Positions 22,590 to 34,537 of a stretch of 64,000 bases of DNA are shown piece after piece. A program made the position numbers and the translations under genes. The notes beneath the pieces were generated by a model. It was not told the DNA's origin. It saw nothing but the letters and a program-made list of their open reading frames with translations, and searched no databases. The DNA is from Balaenoptera acutorostrata (Eukaryota > Chordata > Mammalia > Artiodactyla > Balaenopteridae), in the NCBI RefSeq assembly GCF_949987535.1, contig NC_080078.1, forward strand, positions 48,138,207-48,202,206, in the 5' to 3' direction. Numbering within the stretch: position 1 is the stretch's first letter; each line of letters starts with the position of its first letter.

Positions 22590-24725
22590 TGTATTTTTAG
22601 CCTCTGTTGTTTGATGAGTACACATTTACAATAGTTATCCTTTCCTGATGGACTGATCTTTTTACAATTATGTAATGTTTCTCTGTCTCTAAAAATTTTC
22701 TTTGCTCTTAAGTCTACTTTATCTGATATTAATATAACTGCTTTTTTAGAAATTAATGTTGTACAGTATATGTTTTTCTATCCTTTTACTTTCAGCCAAC
22801 CTATGTTGTATTTGAAGTGCATACCTTATAGATGGCATATTATTGGATCATGTTTCTTTATCCACTAAGCCAAAATCTGTCTTTTAATTGGAGTATTTAG
22901 ACTATTTGCATTTTCAGCAGCTTTGCTGATTCACATACGATAAAATTGGCTCAGTTAAAGTACATAGTTCAATGGTTTTGTATATTCATAGGCTTGCTCA
23001 ACCACTGCCATAATCAATTTTGAGCATCATTCCCCAAAGAAACTGATACCAATTAGTATTCCCTCTCTGTGTTCCCTCAACCCACACCACCACCAACCCC
23101 TACCCCGAGCCCCAGGAAACCTGCAATCTGCTTCTTGACTCTATAGATTTGCCTATTCTGGACTTTTCATATAAATGGAATTATACAATATATAGTTTTT
23201 TATGAATAGATTTTTTTTCACTCAGCATAAGGTTTCCAAAGTTCATCTATGTTGTAGTATCAGTACTTCATTCCTTTTTATGGACAATTTTCTATTTTCT
23301 GGATATAATACAAATCTTTATCCATTTAACAGTTGATGGACATTTGGGTTGTTTCCACTTGGGGGTTATTATGAATAATGCTGCTATGAACATTCATGTA
23401 CAAGTTATTGTATGAATGTATTTTTTTCTATCTCTTGGGTATATAGCTAGGAGTAGAATTGCTGGGTCAAATGGTAATTCTATGTTTCACAATTTGAAGA
23501 CCTGCCACACCATTTTCCAAAGCAACTGTCCCATCTCACATTCTCACCAGCAATGAATGAGGGTTCCAGTTTGTCCATATCCTAGTCAACAGTTGTTATT
23601 ATCTATCTTTTGAAAATAACTTTTTTTTTTTTTGAAAATAACTTTTTGATAATAACTATATATCCTAGTGGATGAGAAGCAGTACCTCCCTGTATTTGAC
23701 TTACATTTCTCTGATGACTAATGATGTACAGATTCTTTTCATGTATTTAATAGACATTTGTATAACTTCATGGGAGAGAGATATCTATTCAGAACCTTTG
23801 CCCACTCCAAAATTGTACTGTCTTGTTATTGAGTTGTGAGAATACTTTATATATTTTGGATACAACTCCCTTATCAGATCAGATATATGATTTGCAATAT
23901 TTTCTACCAATCTGTGAGTCGATTTTCACTTTCTTTATGGCATGCTTTGAACCATAAAAGTCTTACATTTTGATGAAGTCCAGTGTACCTATCTTTCTTT
24001 TGTTGCTTACGCATTTGGTATCACATCTAAGAATCCCTTGCTTAATGCAACATCGCAAATTTTACACCTATGACTTCTTCTAAGAGTTTTATAGTTTTAG
24101 CTCTTAGATTTAGATCTATGATCCTTTTGGAGTTAATTTTTGTGTATGGTGTAAGTAAGAGGTCGATCTTCACTCTTTTGCATGTGACTAGCCAGTTGTC
24201 CCACTACCATTTGTTGAAAAGACTATTCTTTCCCCATTGAATTGTCTTAGCACTCTTACTGCAAGTCAACTGGCCATCAATATGAGTTAATTTCTGGACT
24301 CTCAATTCTATTCCATTAACCTATGTGTTTATTCCTATGCCAGTACCCCACCATCTTGATTACCTATCTTTGTAGTAATTTTGAAATTGGAAAATGTGAG
24401 TCCTCCAACTTTGCTCTTCCTTTTCAAGATTGTTTTGGCTATTCTGGGTCTCTTGCATTTCCATAGACTATTTATATTTAAAGTAATTTATTCATATTTT
24501 AGGGCTTAAGTCTGTCATTTTATAACTTGCTTTCTGTTTCTTTCCTCTTTTTCTCTTTTCTTACTTTCCTGGGGGTCATTTGATCATTTTTAAGGTTTCT
24601 ATCTTGATTTATTTACTGTGTTTTTTAGTATATTGCTTTGTATAGTTTTCTTAGTGGTTACTCCTATATACGTAATATAATACAATATATATGTTATCAC
24701 AGTCTAATAGTATCAGCATTTTGGG
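22590..24725 (-). repeat. Antisense LINE-1 (endonuclease region) split by another L1
   Basis: Positions 22590-22912 are the reverse strand of an L1 ORF2 endonuclease region ('aagtctactttatctgatat', 'atccttttactttcagcc', 'attggagtatttagac'). The same element resumes at about 24465-24725 ('atttatatttaaagtaattt', 'gggcttaagtctgtcatttt', 'tatcacagtctaatag'). The 1.55 kb between is a second antisense L1. Confidence 0.75.
22913..24464 (-). mobile_element. Antisense LINE-1 3' half nested in an older L1
   Basis: Reversed L1 3'UTR ('aaagtacatagttcaatgg', 'gcctattctggacttttc') leads into reversed ORF2 C-terminal sequence ('ggacatttgggttgtttcc', 'taatgctgctatgaacattc', 'cagttgtcccactaccattt', 'ttgttttggctattctggg'). 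The flanking near-repeat agactatttgcatt (22899-22912) and agactatttatatt (24465-24478) matches at 12 of 14 and is probably the TSD. There is no open frame. Confidence 0.8.
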
Positions 24726-24794
24726 GGTGCAGGGAATCAACTTCCTGCTCAGTACTACTGAAGCCCAAGAGGACTATGGGTTTTTTGGGTGGGA

Positions 24795-24875
24795 TAAACC
24801 TAATTTAGAGTCTCAGTTCCACCTTGTGCAAGTTACTTAACATCTCAGAACCTTAGTTTCCTTGTCTACAGGTGT
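24795..24875 (+). repeat. MIR SINE fragment
   Basis: The MIR core pattern is legible: 'gtgcaagttacttaacatct', 'cagaaccttagtttccttgt', 'ctaca'. It sits inside a larger block duplicated at 25842. Confidence 0.75.
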
Positions 24876-25867
24876 GGTTTTTCTGACGGTGTTCGACAGA
24901 CATTGCCCCAAATTTCTTCTGTTGTTAGGCCACCATTTTCTTGATCATTTGACTAAGGGAAACGGGATTTTTCTTAGTCTGTTTTTTTGGTCTCTGCCTG
25001 TTGGTGGTCCTGGGTTGCAGACTTCTGCAGCCCCCTGTCCAGGATATATGAGAAGCAGTAAGGAAATTGAAGGTACTCCCTGTTGTTTAGTTGGTCAAGT
25101 TTCTCAAGTCCCTCACGTTCCTAGGCAGCCCACCTTCCTCTTTTGATCTTTCAGAGTCTTCCTACGCTTGTTAGTTGTGTGATATCTAGGGATTTTTACT
25201 TATAAGGGGGAGGAGCTGGGAGGAATGAGGCTAATCCATCTTGGTGAAACTGAAAGTAACATTCATTTTAGTATGAAAAATGCTCATTTGTGTCATCTGA
25301 ACTCCACTGGTACACTCTGATATTTCCTCCCACAATATCTTAGGAGGGTTAGACTATTTGGGAAGAGGGACCAAATTATCTCTTTTGTTTTTCATACACG
25401 GGCAAACAGTCATTTATATTTATCTAAAAGTAATTGTAAACATTTGAAAATAATTATATGGTTGAGTCACTTCAATTAGTTAAAACAGTTGGATGAGAAC
25501 ACAAGAGAGGAGTATTTCAAGCAACAGCTGAGGAGAAGACTTTAATCTCATTACAACTGATGTCAGCATTCTACCTGAGGCAAAAATAATTGCAGCAGCT
25601 TCAACCCATAGCCCCAACTCATCACATACAGTACTTGCATTGGATAACCATGCAAGAGAAAATGTGCTAATAAAGGGATAGTGAGCACACAGAGTTCTTA
25701 TTTGGGACTTTGTAGCCATGTTGCAAGCTAGTGCATGATGTAGTCAGAGTCTTGTGTGCGTAACAGTCATTTCCCAGTCTTTCCCCGCTGCCAGCACATG
25801 TGATGGAATGCTCGTTGCACGTGCTCCTGTGGAAACAAGAAGACTATGGGGTTTTTTGGGTGAGATG

Positions 25868-26040
25868 AAACTAACTTAGCTTCACCTTGGGCAAGTTACT
25901 TAACATCTCAGAACCTGTTTCCTTGTTTATAACATAGAGGCTCCAGAAGCTATTAATTCTCTAAAAGGATTAAATGAAAGTATGTAAAGTGCCTTTCACA
26001 GTACCTTGGTCCACAGAAAATGCTAAAGAAGTATATTTTT
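25868..26040 (+). repeat. MIR SINE
   Basis: The blocks 'gggcaagttacttaacatct', 'aaaaggattaaatgaaagta', 'tgtaaagtgcctttcacag' and 'gaaaatgctaaagaagta' follow the MIR core and 3' end in order. Confidence 0.8.
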
Positions 26041-27384
26041 GACCCCCTGAATTTGCACTGACCCAACAGTGGAGCTAGAGCTCACATACCTCAGGGCCAC
26101 CAGGATTGGCTTTGACATTCCTCCATACTCTAATTTATGAGGCAGAATTCCAATTCTGCAATACAGAATACCAACCAAGAACATTATGGAGTCCCAGACC
26201 TATTTTTCCCTAAGGAAGTGTCTTCCCAAAAGTACTAAAAAACTAAATAAATAAATAAAACCTCAGTCTCAAAACAGACATGTATTTAATTGGAATAAAG
26301 ATAAAAATTCTAACCTTCCTGATCAATCTTTCCCCATAAGTCATCAAATTTCAAGTATACTTTTTCTAAAGACATATTTAAGGAAAAGTCTCAAGAATTT
26401 TAGTTCTATTTTTTTTTCCCCCTGAGAGTTGTTTGAGGATTAAATGAATTTTTAAATCATGTGTAGAAAAGGTAAAGATTCTCCCACACATATCCCCTAC
26501 ATACAAGCAGCAGAATCTCAATAATTAAATTCTTTCTCATCCCTCCCTTTTCCCCAGTGCTCTCTTATAAGCTAAAGGACAATTCTGGGTTAAGTGGGGT
26601 TTCTCAAGGTCAAACTACTGTCATAAATTCTCCCTCTTTGGCCTACAGGGACATGGAAACGCTTGAAATAATAAGTCCAGTTTACCCGATGGAATGCTCT
26701 CTGAAAGAGCAAGCCAGATTCTCCAGGTTGTGATCCTGGCTCACCACTGACGGGCTGCACAGCCCTGGCACATCACTCAGCTGCCAGGCTTCAGCCTCCC
26801 AGCTAAGTGGTGAAGCCACACAGCACTCCACGTGCAACAAGCATTTTCTCCTCCAGCCCGCCCACACCCTTTGGTGTCAAGGGAAACGTCAGCAGTCATT
26901 TCTGCCCTCATGTAAAAGGGAGAGAAATGAAAGGTCTGAGAATCTTGGTGTTTCCCAAAGGGTGAACTACAAACTGTGGATGATTCAGAGGTAGCCTCTG
27001 AGATGGGAGAAATACTGACTTTGAGGGCCGAAGAGAAAAACTGTTAAAGCAAAGGGACACGAGAAGAAATACTAAAAGCCCAAAAGAATAGCTGCTAGCA
27101 GATATTAAGCTGGCAAATGAAAGGATGAGGAAAGAGCAAAACAGCTGTATAGGACATGAGGAAATGAGACATTCAAGAGTTGAGTTCTCTGGACAGCTGA
27201 CCCTTGGTGCTATCGAGGGCCAGGAATTTCAGCATTGATTAATCACTTAAACTCTGTGACCGACGGAAAACCATGCCTCAGAATTGTGAAATGACTTGGA
27301 TAGCTTAGCAGGAAAATTTCCCCATTTCTTACTTCAAATTGGGCTAGGTCCTGACCTCATGTATTGCCAACTTTGATGGATATT

Positions 27385-27496
27385 AGCCAGCTGCCCCTGC
27401 CCTAGGATTCTAAATTCTGGTTCAATTAGTTTGAAGTACATATTTTTAACAAGCCTCCCCGCTGATACTGAAGCCCAACAAAGTTTGGAATCCTCC
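27385..27496 (+). mobile_element. MER5-like hAT fossil
   Basis: The sequence 'ggattctaaattctggttca', 'catatttttaacaagcctcc', 'gctgatactgaagccc', 'aaagtttggaat' follows the MER5-type 3' half. It is diverged and no TSD was found. Confidence 0.5.
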
Positions 27497-28086
27497 ATCC
27501 TCAAGGCCTCTTTTCCACGTGCATTTTACTCTTCTTGTAGCTGAATCTTTGGGGGGAGTAAGGTGTGCTTATTTGCTACTTTCCTGAGAAAGAAATGTCT
27601 TCTCCATAACTCTCATCCACACCCTCCAACCCAGAGGATATGAGTTATCTAAATTTTACTTATTATGAAGATTTAAAAACACAAATCAGGCAGCATAAGA
27701 GTTAGAGAACTCAAAGGGCCACTGAAATGTAAATGCATGAGAAATGGAGTCATTTTTGAGAAAAGATCTAGGAGCCATTGCATCATTCCAAGGTCAGATA
27801 AAATAAAGAATAAAAAACATATGTTCTGATATGTTCAGCATGCCAGCCATGCTTTCTGATCTCCCTGATGAGAAGGCCTTGTCATTTTAAGGGAAAAGAT
27901 AAAAAGCATATACTTTGATCTGTGAAAAGGTTTAGAGAAATTAAAGATTTTTATTAAATGCAATATTCATTCAGTGCTATCCTAAAAACAAATTCAATGA
28001 ATCAACTTTTTACAAGTGGAAAAAAGAGTTTCAGCTTTAAAGTAATTCCATACATATCCATGCATATACAGTCATCAAAAATATAT
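27497..28086. other. Anonymous intergenic DNA
   Basis: Nothing is recognised between the MER5-like fossil and the CHR-2 SINE. Confidence 0.5.
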
Positions 28087-28100
28087 AAAAGAATGTTTTT

Positions 28101-28450
28101 GGGCTTCCCTGGTGGCGCAGTGGTTGAGAATCTGCCTGCTAATGCAGGGGACACGGGTTCGAGCCCTGGTCTGGGAAGATCCCACATGCCACGGAGCATC
28201 TGGGCCCGTGAGCCACAACTACTGAGCCTGCGCGTCTGGAGCCTGTGCCCCGCAACGGGAGGGGCCGCGATAGTGAGAGGCCCGCGCACCGCGATGAAGA
28301 GCGGTCCATGCACCGCGATGAAGAGTGGCCCCCGCTTGCCGTAACTAGAGAAAGCCCTCGCAAGAACTGAAGACCCAACACAGCCAAAAATAAATAAATA
28401 AATAAATAAAGTAAGCTATAAAAAAAAAAATTAAAAAAAAAAAAAAAAAA
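28101..28450 (+). mobile_element. CHR-2-type tRNA-derived SINE, young, plus strand
   Basis: It begins gggcttccctggtggcgcag, with the box B-like gggttcgagccctgg at about 28156. The CpG-rich body contains repeated 'caccgcgatgaagag' modules, then (AAAT)n and long poly(A). The TSD aaaagaatgttttt lies at 28087-28100 and 28451-28464. ORFs crossing it on both strands (128, 103 and 82 codons) are artefacts of the GC-rich body. Confidence 0.95.
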
Positions 28451-28464
28451 AAAAGAATGTTTTT

Positions 28465-29644
28465 ATACGTACAAAAGAATATAGTAAGATTATAGCCAAC
28501 TTGACAGCAGTATTTGGATAACAGCTTAGGAAAAACCTCATTCAGAGTTTAATATGATTAAAATTTAAATGAGAGAATATTAAGCTGCCTTTTTATCTTT
28601 TGTAATTTTAATTTTACTCAATAAAGAGAAAATTCTATTCTTATATATTCCTTTATAAAATGATCCAAGTGCATAGCCATGTCTCAAATTATAAACCACC
28701 CCAAAATTTATGTAAAGAAGTTAGTCCCTTCTACCTTGGCCATCTTTGCAATAGAGATCATTGCAATGGCAGAACTGATCATCTCCAGTCAATCTGTACC
28801 CCAATCACCTGTCATACGTATAAACAAAAATCCTTTGTCAACTTAATGTCTCTCTTTTCCTCAACATAACTTAACGGTGTCAGAAATTATGAGGTTTGAA
28901 AAGGAATGTTTTTAACCTATGTTCTATATCTGATTCAATTACAAGAGAATGAAAACATTTTCATGACATTCAGACATTCATGTCTTGTCGTGGAAGCAAG
29001 ACATGCTTAATATAATATTATTTAAATCAATATTTGAAAACTAATAAAAAGATTACTGAATTACAAGTTGATTTAATATATACTATACTCTAAAACTGTG
29101 CACTGCATTAAGAGACGGATTTCACTACCTTATTCTATCAGAGTTCTAGGATGAATTAAATTTTAACTTTCATGTTACCCCAAATAGTCTACACAATAAA
29201 ATTGCATAGACAGAAAGGCAGACAGAGAATTCTACTGCATGCATGGAGATTTTCTATCATACAATAGAAGTTACTTATTCAAAGCTAATAACAATTATAC
29301 TGGGTAAAAAGGGGGAAAATATCTTATTTTTCCCCTCCAACTTGAGCATCTCCTGCTTAAAAAGATAAGATGACAGTAAATATGAGCAGTTCAATTAGCA
29401 ATGTAATTAAGTATAGGTCTTTGTCTGGAAGTGAGACTTATGAGGACCACATAGCATCATTATTCCTTAAAACAAAACTACTACTGATAGAAGACAAGGG
29501 TCTCAGTCAACCTTCAACTTCACTCTACAGTTCCCTCCTTGTTTCCAATTTCCACCTAAGGCCTAATTCACCTTATGACGTTAGCTTCCTCCAAGTTTCC
29601 TACCAGCAAGGATCCCCTTGCCTCATGCATAATGTTTTATTCCT
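28465..29644. other. Anonymous AT-rich intergenic DNA
   Basis: No gene or repeat is recognised. The 125-codon frame starting at 29370 runs into an L2 fossil and shows no domain. Confidence 0.5.
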
Positions 29645-29800
29645 GCTATGTATTCAGTCACTCATTCTTTTATTTACTCAGCAAAAAGTAACCAAGAACT
29701 TCATTTGTGCCCAGAAAGGTACAAAGTGCCAGGGACCAAAAAGATGAGTAAAATACATTCCTGCTCTCAATGAGTTTATAGTTTTACGATTGTAAAAAAC
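29645..29800 (-). repeat. L2 LINE fossil, antisense
   Basis: The antisense L2 3' pattern is visible: 'attcagtcactcattctttt', 'acaaagtgccagggacc', 'cattcctgctctcaatgag', 'tttatagttttacg'. Confidence 0.7.
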
Positions 29801-30146
29801 TGTGTGAATCCACTCCATTGCAAGAAAATGCTCAATACTGATAGGAACTTTCTGGTCTGCTACCTTAGAAGAGTAACTTTCCCGTTGCTTCCCAGTGGTT
29901 AAGACTCTTTGTCTCTTTAGCTACCTATGTATTTCTATGAATATTCTCAAAAATACCTAAACAGCCAAAGGTGGCTTTAAAGAGAAGATGCCTCCTTACA
30001 GGCTGATGAAAGAATGTACTAATATGGGTTCTGCTCAATTGTAATGGTCTTCAACCTATTCCCTTTATCAGCTTTCTTTACTTATTTTTCCCTCAGAAAG
30101 TGCTCTGAAAATTATCTGGAAACTTTGTTTTAACAGCAGAAGTTTT

Positions 30147-30295
30147 TTGGGGTTTTTTTTGTTGTTGTTTGTTTTGTTATTTATTTATTTTTAACATCTT
30201 TATTGGAGTATAATTGCTTTACAATGGTGTGTTAGTTTCTGCTTTATAACAAAGTGAATCAGTTATACATATACATATGTTCCCATATCTCTTCC
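30147..30295 (-). mobile_element. LINE-1 3' end, minus strand, with TSD
   Basis: The reversed poly(A) (T/G-rich 30147-30190) leads into 'aacatctttattggagtata', 'attgctttacaatggtgtg' and 'tataacaaagtgaatcag'. This is the exact reverse of the L1 3' terminus seen at 21015-21097. The 15-bp TSD aacagcagaagtttt lies at 30132-30146 and 30296-30310. Confidence 0.95.
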
Positions 30296-30537
30296 AACAG
30301 CAGAAGTTTTCTCTAAGCAAAAGCTTACTCTGCCCAAAATATAACTCAGATAAAATTAAAGAAGAAGGTAAAAAGGGACAAGAGAACTTAATGAGCAAAT
30401 GTTGAAAAACATAACTCAGTTTTTTAAAACAATAGACCTGAGTCTCAGAGATACTAAGTTCCTTATCAACAAACAGCAAGAAAATGGCAAAGATACTTAA
30501 AATGATTTTTCACTACATTATTTTTCTACTCTCCTCT

Positions 30538-30645
30538 ATTAATTTTATTTATTGATCAAATATGTATTGAGTATCTACTATGATCAGATACTTTTCCAGG
30601 CACTGGGGTTACAATGATGTGCAACAACAGATATAAATCTCACTT
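30538..30645 (-). repeat. L2 LINE fossil, antisense
   Basis: The pattern 'caaatatgtattgagtatct', 'actatgatcagatactttt', 'ccaggcactggggttacaat' is typical of a reversed L2 3' end. Confidence 0.75.
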
Positions 30646-31059
30646 TTGTGGATTTAGAGCCCAAAGCCTTCGTGTTCCTTTCTAAACATGAGAGGTGGCC
30701 ATCAGGGTTAGGTTGTGCATTGTGAAACTACTATGTCCCTTTCTATGAATATAATCTTTAAAGATCTCTGACAATGTGACCTAGGATAGCTACTACGGCT
30801 CAAGAAGTAGGAGTTGTTTTTCTAGGTACTCCTTTTAGCAAAAACTAGTTGGTAGGAAGAGAATTTGCCGCACTTGTCCTTAAAGGAAGTTGGGTGAGAC
30901 AGCTAAGTCTCCTTTCTGGAAAGGGTATGGAAAGGGAGGGAGGGGAATGGTGAATGTGGCAGTTGCTGATGGTCCACTGCCCAGATCCCCACGGCACTGA
31001 CCGTTTCTGTGCTACTGGTCCAACTTCCAGTACTGTGTCTCTTCACCTAGGAGCTTTAT

Positions 31060-31350
31060 CTGGCCATTAGAGTCTGCTTTGCCTGGGGACAGCCAGTAAT
31101 ATCCTTCAGCTCTCTCATCTCTCGGGTAGGATGACTCTGAGACACACATCTACACTGTTTCCCAGAGTTCCCCAGTGGAAATAAACTCTGGTTGCTCCAG
31201 GTTAACTGCTTGACACCCCTTTTTTAGCTTCATTCACTCCCTGTTTTACTTCCCTCACTTCCAAGTTTGCATTTCCTAAGAATCAGCTCCCAAAAAAAGT
31301 ACTTGGCATTTTAATCTGTGACTCAGGGTCTGTATATAAAGAAACCCCAA
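31060..31350 (+). repeat. Unassigned fossil repeat, family copy A
   Basis: It shares 'cagctctctcatctctcggg', 'tctacactgtttcccagag', 'tgtgactcagggtctg' and a final 'gaaacccc' with copies at 34303, 42990 and 48850. The AATAAA-like and terminal blocks suggest an LTR or SINE 3' end, but I cannot name the family. Confidence 0.5.
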
Positions 31351-31649
31351 ATAAGTACGTTTTGTAGTTATATATCTACAGGACAAAACTCAAAAGGTAA
31401 AAATGAGAGAAAATTTTGATATACAGTAGAAATATTTCATACCAGTATTCTGAATATAAAACTGAGTTCATTATTGGAGGTAGAAGTAGAACTGTCATGG
31501 GACCACTACTTCTTTACTCAAGAAATACAGAGAAAAATATTTTTCATGTTCTGACTCTAAAAATGTGAAGAAGACACAACCCTTGCTCTGAAGAAATCAA
31601 AGGCTAGTGGGTAAGGCTGATACAAGTGCAAAGACAGCCTCTAAACGTG

Positions 31650-32140
31650 GCCACCAAGTATTCTTCCCATTGTTGTACACGTGCCCCTTTGCAATGTCAC
31701 GTTGTTGCTCCTCTTATCAAGAGGTGGGGTCTCTTTCCGTCACTCTGAATCTCGGTCAGCCTTGTGATTTGCTTTGAACAACTGAATGCAGTGGAAGTGC
31801 TATCTGGGACTTGTAGTCTAGCCCTAAAGAGAACTGGCAGCTTCCGCTTACCCCTCTTGGAGCCGGCCACCATGCCGGAAGTCCAGGCTAGGCTGCAGAA
31901 TGCTTAGAGCCAATGGAGGAGCCTTTGGAGGAAAAGATACCATCTTGGAAGTTCCAGCTCCAAACAATATTCCCGCTCAATAGAGCTGGTTGAGTGAACT
32001 CAGCTATACCATTGAGAAGGAAAACACCCCCAGCTGAGTCTGACAAACTCAAAAAGTCAGGAGAAATAATAAGTTGCTGCTTTCAGCCACCACATACTGG
32101 GGTGGTTGGTTAAGCAGTAGCAATAACTAAAACTGCAAGC
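31650..32140 (+). repeat. Solo LTR-like fossil (ERVL/MaLR-type pattern)
   Basis: The blocks 'tgtgatttgctttgaacaac', 'gcagtggaagtgctatctg', 'ggcagcttccgcttacccct', 'agaaataataagttgctgc' and 'tactggggtggttggttaag' plus a 'cagtagcaataactaaaact' end fit a degraded LTR with a polyadenylation region. No internal retroviral gene lies beside it. Confidence 0.5.
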
Positions 32141-32204
32141 AATTACAGTGCAGCTTGATAATTCTACTGGAGTGAAGTACAAAGTGCAGAGAAGGACAGA
32201 GAAA

Positions 32205-32300
32205 AGATATTTATTGGGTGAGCACCTACTATGAGGTGAATACTGTCAGGGAATAGTGAAAGATAGATAAAACACGATTGCTGCTATAAATACCCATTTT
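32205..32300 (-). repeat. L2 LINE fossil, antisense
   Basis: The short matching pattern 'atatttattgggtgagcacc', 'tactatgaggtgaatactgt' and following bases look like a diverged reversed L2 3' end. Confidence 0.55.
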
Positions 32301-34302
32301 TGCTGGGAACAATGGCTAGTATTTGTAATGATAAGAGAATACCCAAGTTATGAGCAGTATAATCGCGACTCTATGGACAATAAAAGTTGAGAGAAAAAAA
32401 TGATATGTAAGTTTGGACTGGTTGAAGGACTGGAGTCTTGGTCAAAAGAAGATGGGAAAGCCTTCCAGGTAGGGGAAGAGTTGAGTAGAAAGGCAAGAGG
32501 CCAAGTAGGAAAGACAACAAGGATCTGTCTGACAGTGCAGGTGAGAGCAGCAGGAAAGGTGGATAGTAAGATATAATCTCTTCTTTATTTTCTCCACCCA
32601 TAGTCCTAAAACTGGCTCCTTAAATATGAATAATAATGACTATCGGCCCTTCTTTTCTTTGAACCAGTCAAAATGTTAAGAGAACCACTTATGAAGGGGA
32701 GCAAAATATCACCCATCTTCTAATCATGGTCAAAAGGTAGATTTGTGAAATATTTGCTTCTTTTTTCTCCCAGAGGACTCTTTATTCTATTTAGGCAAAC
32801 CTCATATTAGTTAACAATATGCCTATTACTATGACTACATTGCATCTACTGAAATGCTGACCTTAATAGTTGATGCTATCAATACAAGAAAGATTATAGA
32901 AATTATTTCAGATTTCCATCTGTGACAGATTTTTAGCATGTTTAAAGAGAGTTTCAATAGTTCCTATCAGTACAATGTGGGTGCACAGCATTTCATGCTT
33001 CAAAAATTAATAGAGGATCTGTTTTCCGGCACTTATTTAAATAGAATTATTGTTGATATATTCATTTCCATAATAACTTGTTCTCATTTTTCAAAATAAA
33101 AACATGGAATACACTTACGAATTTAAAAAGAACTCTGGTGAGAGCTTACTGTTTCATCTTTGACACTGCAAACCGTCACTGCAATTCCATCTTTGTTAGG
33201 TGTCTAGGACATGGCTGAAATAATATATGTGTACATGTATACAGCTATCTCTATACCCATATATGTAAATAATGGTTTATGGCTTGTATACCTGCTGAGA
33301 TTTATTAAAGAAGACACCTTCACTGCTTCTCAAAGATAACAGTTACCTGAATGTACACAATTCTATGAGAGGTGACTTATCTCTCTCCTCCATGCCTTCA
33401 AATTAATAGTGTTTTCCTAAAAACTACCACAATTTCTCAAAAGTGAACTTTAACAAACAAAGCATTTAGATGTTATGAAATGGACTATCTTAATGTTCAT
33501 AAAAGTTATTGCTTACATCCTGCATGATTGCTTAATTACTATGATTCAGTTATGAGCAAAACAAAATGCAGAAAGCATATCTCACTTGCTCTACAGCCCA
33601 GAAACCACATCCATAATTAAATTGGAAGATGGTGGGATGTCTCCTCAAACAATGCAAGCAAGTGGTGGAAATGCTTCTTCCTGCTCATTAGGTCTGGGTT
33701 ACAGTTGAATCATAACAACTAATGGATCCTGCAGGCTGTAATGAGTAGATCACCTCAGACCAAGCTTGCTGGCTGAGATGTGCACAGCACTCCAGGAAGG
33801 GAGTTTGGAATAATAAACAAACAGCGGAGTCTCAGATCCAAGGAGCAGACACGGGTGCACAAAACTCACCCAGGGCCCGGAAAGGGGATCTGTACAGAAG
33901 AAATTTCTGGGAAATAAAATGACTCATTGGCCAAGGCTAGAATAAGTCCAAGCCTGTTGGATAAAGTGTGCATACAGGCAGGCAGAGAAACAGTGCCTCT
34001 TTTTCCCAGACAGGCTTGTCCCTCCATTTAACCATCTATACTGACGTTTCATTTCTCAGACATGTTGTGTCCCACCTTCATCAAGTGGTCTCATCATCAT
34101 CACACGGACAGATGCCATCAGTGCTCTGTCCATACGCTCCCAGCTTTGATCATTTCAGGCATGCCAGGCTGACTGCCAACTGTCAACACCTGAATCATTG
34201 ACCGAGCGCCTTCTCTACCTGCCAAAGACCACTTCGCCTATGTACATGGCAGGCTGTAAACACCAAGGAATTAAGGCCCCTTAGATCATTCCTCAACTAA
34301 TG
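32301..34302. other. Anonymous intergenic DNA
   Basis: No gene or repeat family is recognised over about 2 kb. Short open frames (up to 77 codons) carry no motif. Confidence 0.5.
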
Positions 34303-34537
34303 ACTGGCAGGAGCTGATGAATAAATACCCCAGCTCCCTTATCTCTCAGGTGGGATAACTCAGGGTCGTGCTCTACATTGTCTCTCAGAACTCCTGAGCA
34401 TCACTACCCTTCAGTTGCCCACCTCCTTATTGGCTTTCTTCCTTCTCTGTCCCCTACCAGTGTTCCTTGGGAACAGCTTCTACTTAAACTACTTACAGTA
34501 GACTCTGTCTCAGGTTTGTTTCTCTAGGAACCCAAAT
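34303..34537 (+). repeat. Unassigned fossil repeat, family copy B
   Basis: It contains 'taaataccccagctccctta', 'tctctcaggtgggataactc', 'cttaaactacttacagtaga', 'ctctgtctcaggtttg' and 'ggaacccaaattaaaa'. The same order is seen in copies A, C and D. The triplet repeat starts at its A-rich 3' end. Confidence 0.55.

Larger units (their letters stand above)
24726..27384. other. Mostly anonymous DNA with MIR fragments
   Basis: Apart from MIR fragments and a duplicated block (24764-24876 / 25842-25926), no gene or repeat family is recognised. The 94-codon frame at 24862-25146 and the 79-codon minus frame at 25480-25719 have no recognisable motif. Confidence 0.45.

Noticed and set aside
28156..28172. 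Box B-like tRNA gene signal
   Set aside because: It belongs to the tRNA-derived head of a SINE. No cloverleaf or mature tRNA end is present.
29370..29747. 125-codon plus-strand ORF
   Set aside because: It has no domain, signal or splice context and its end overlaps an antisense L2 fossil, so chance is the simplest explanation.
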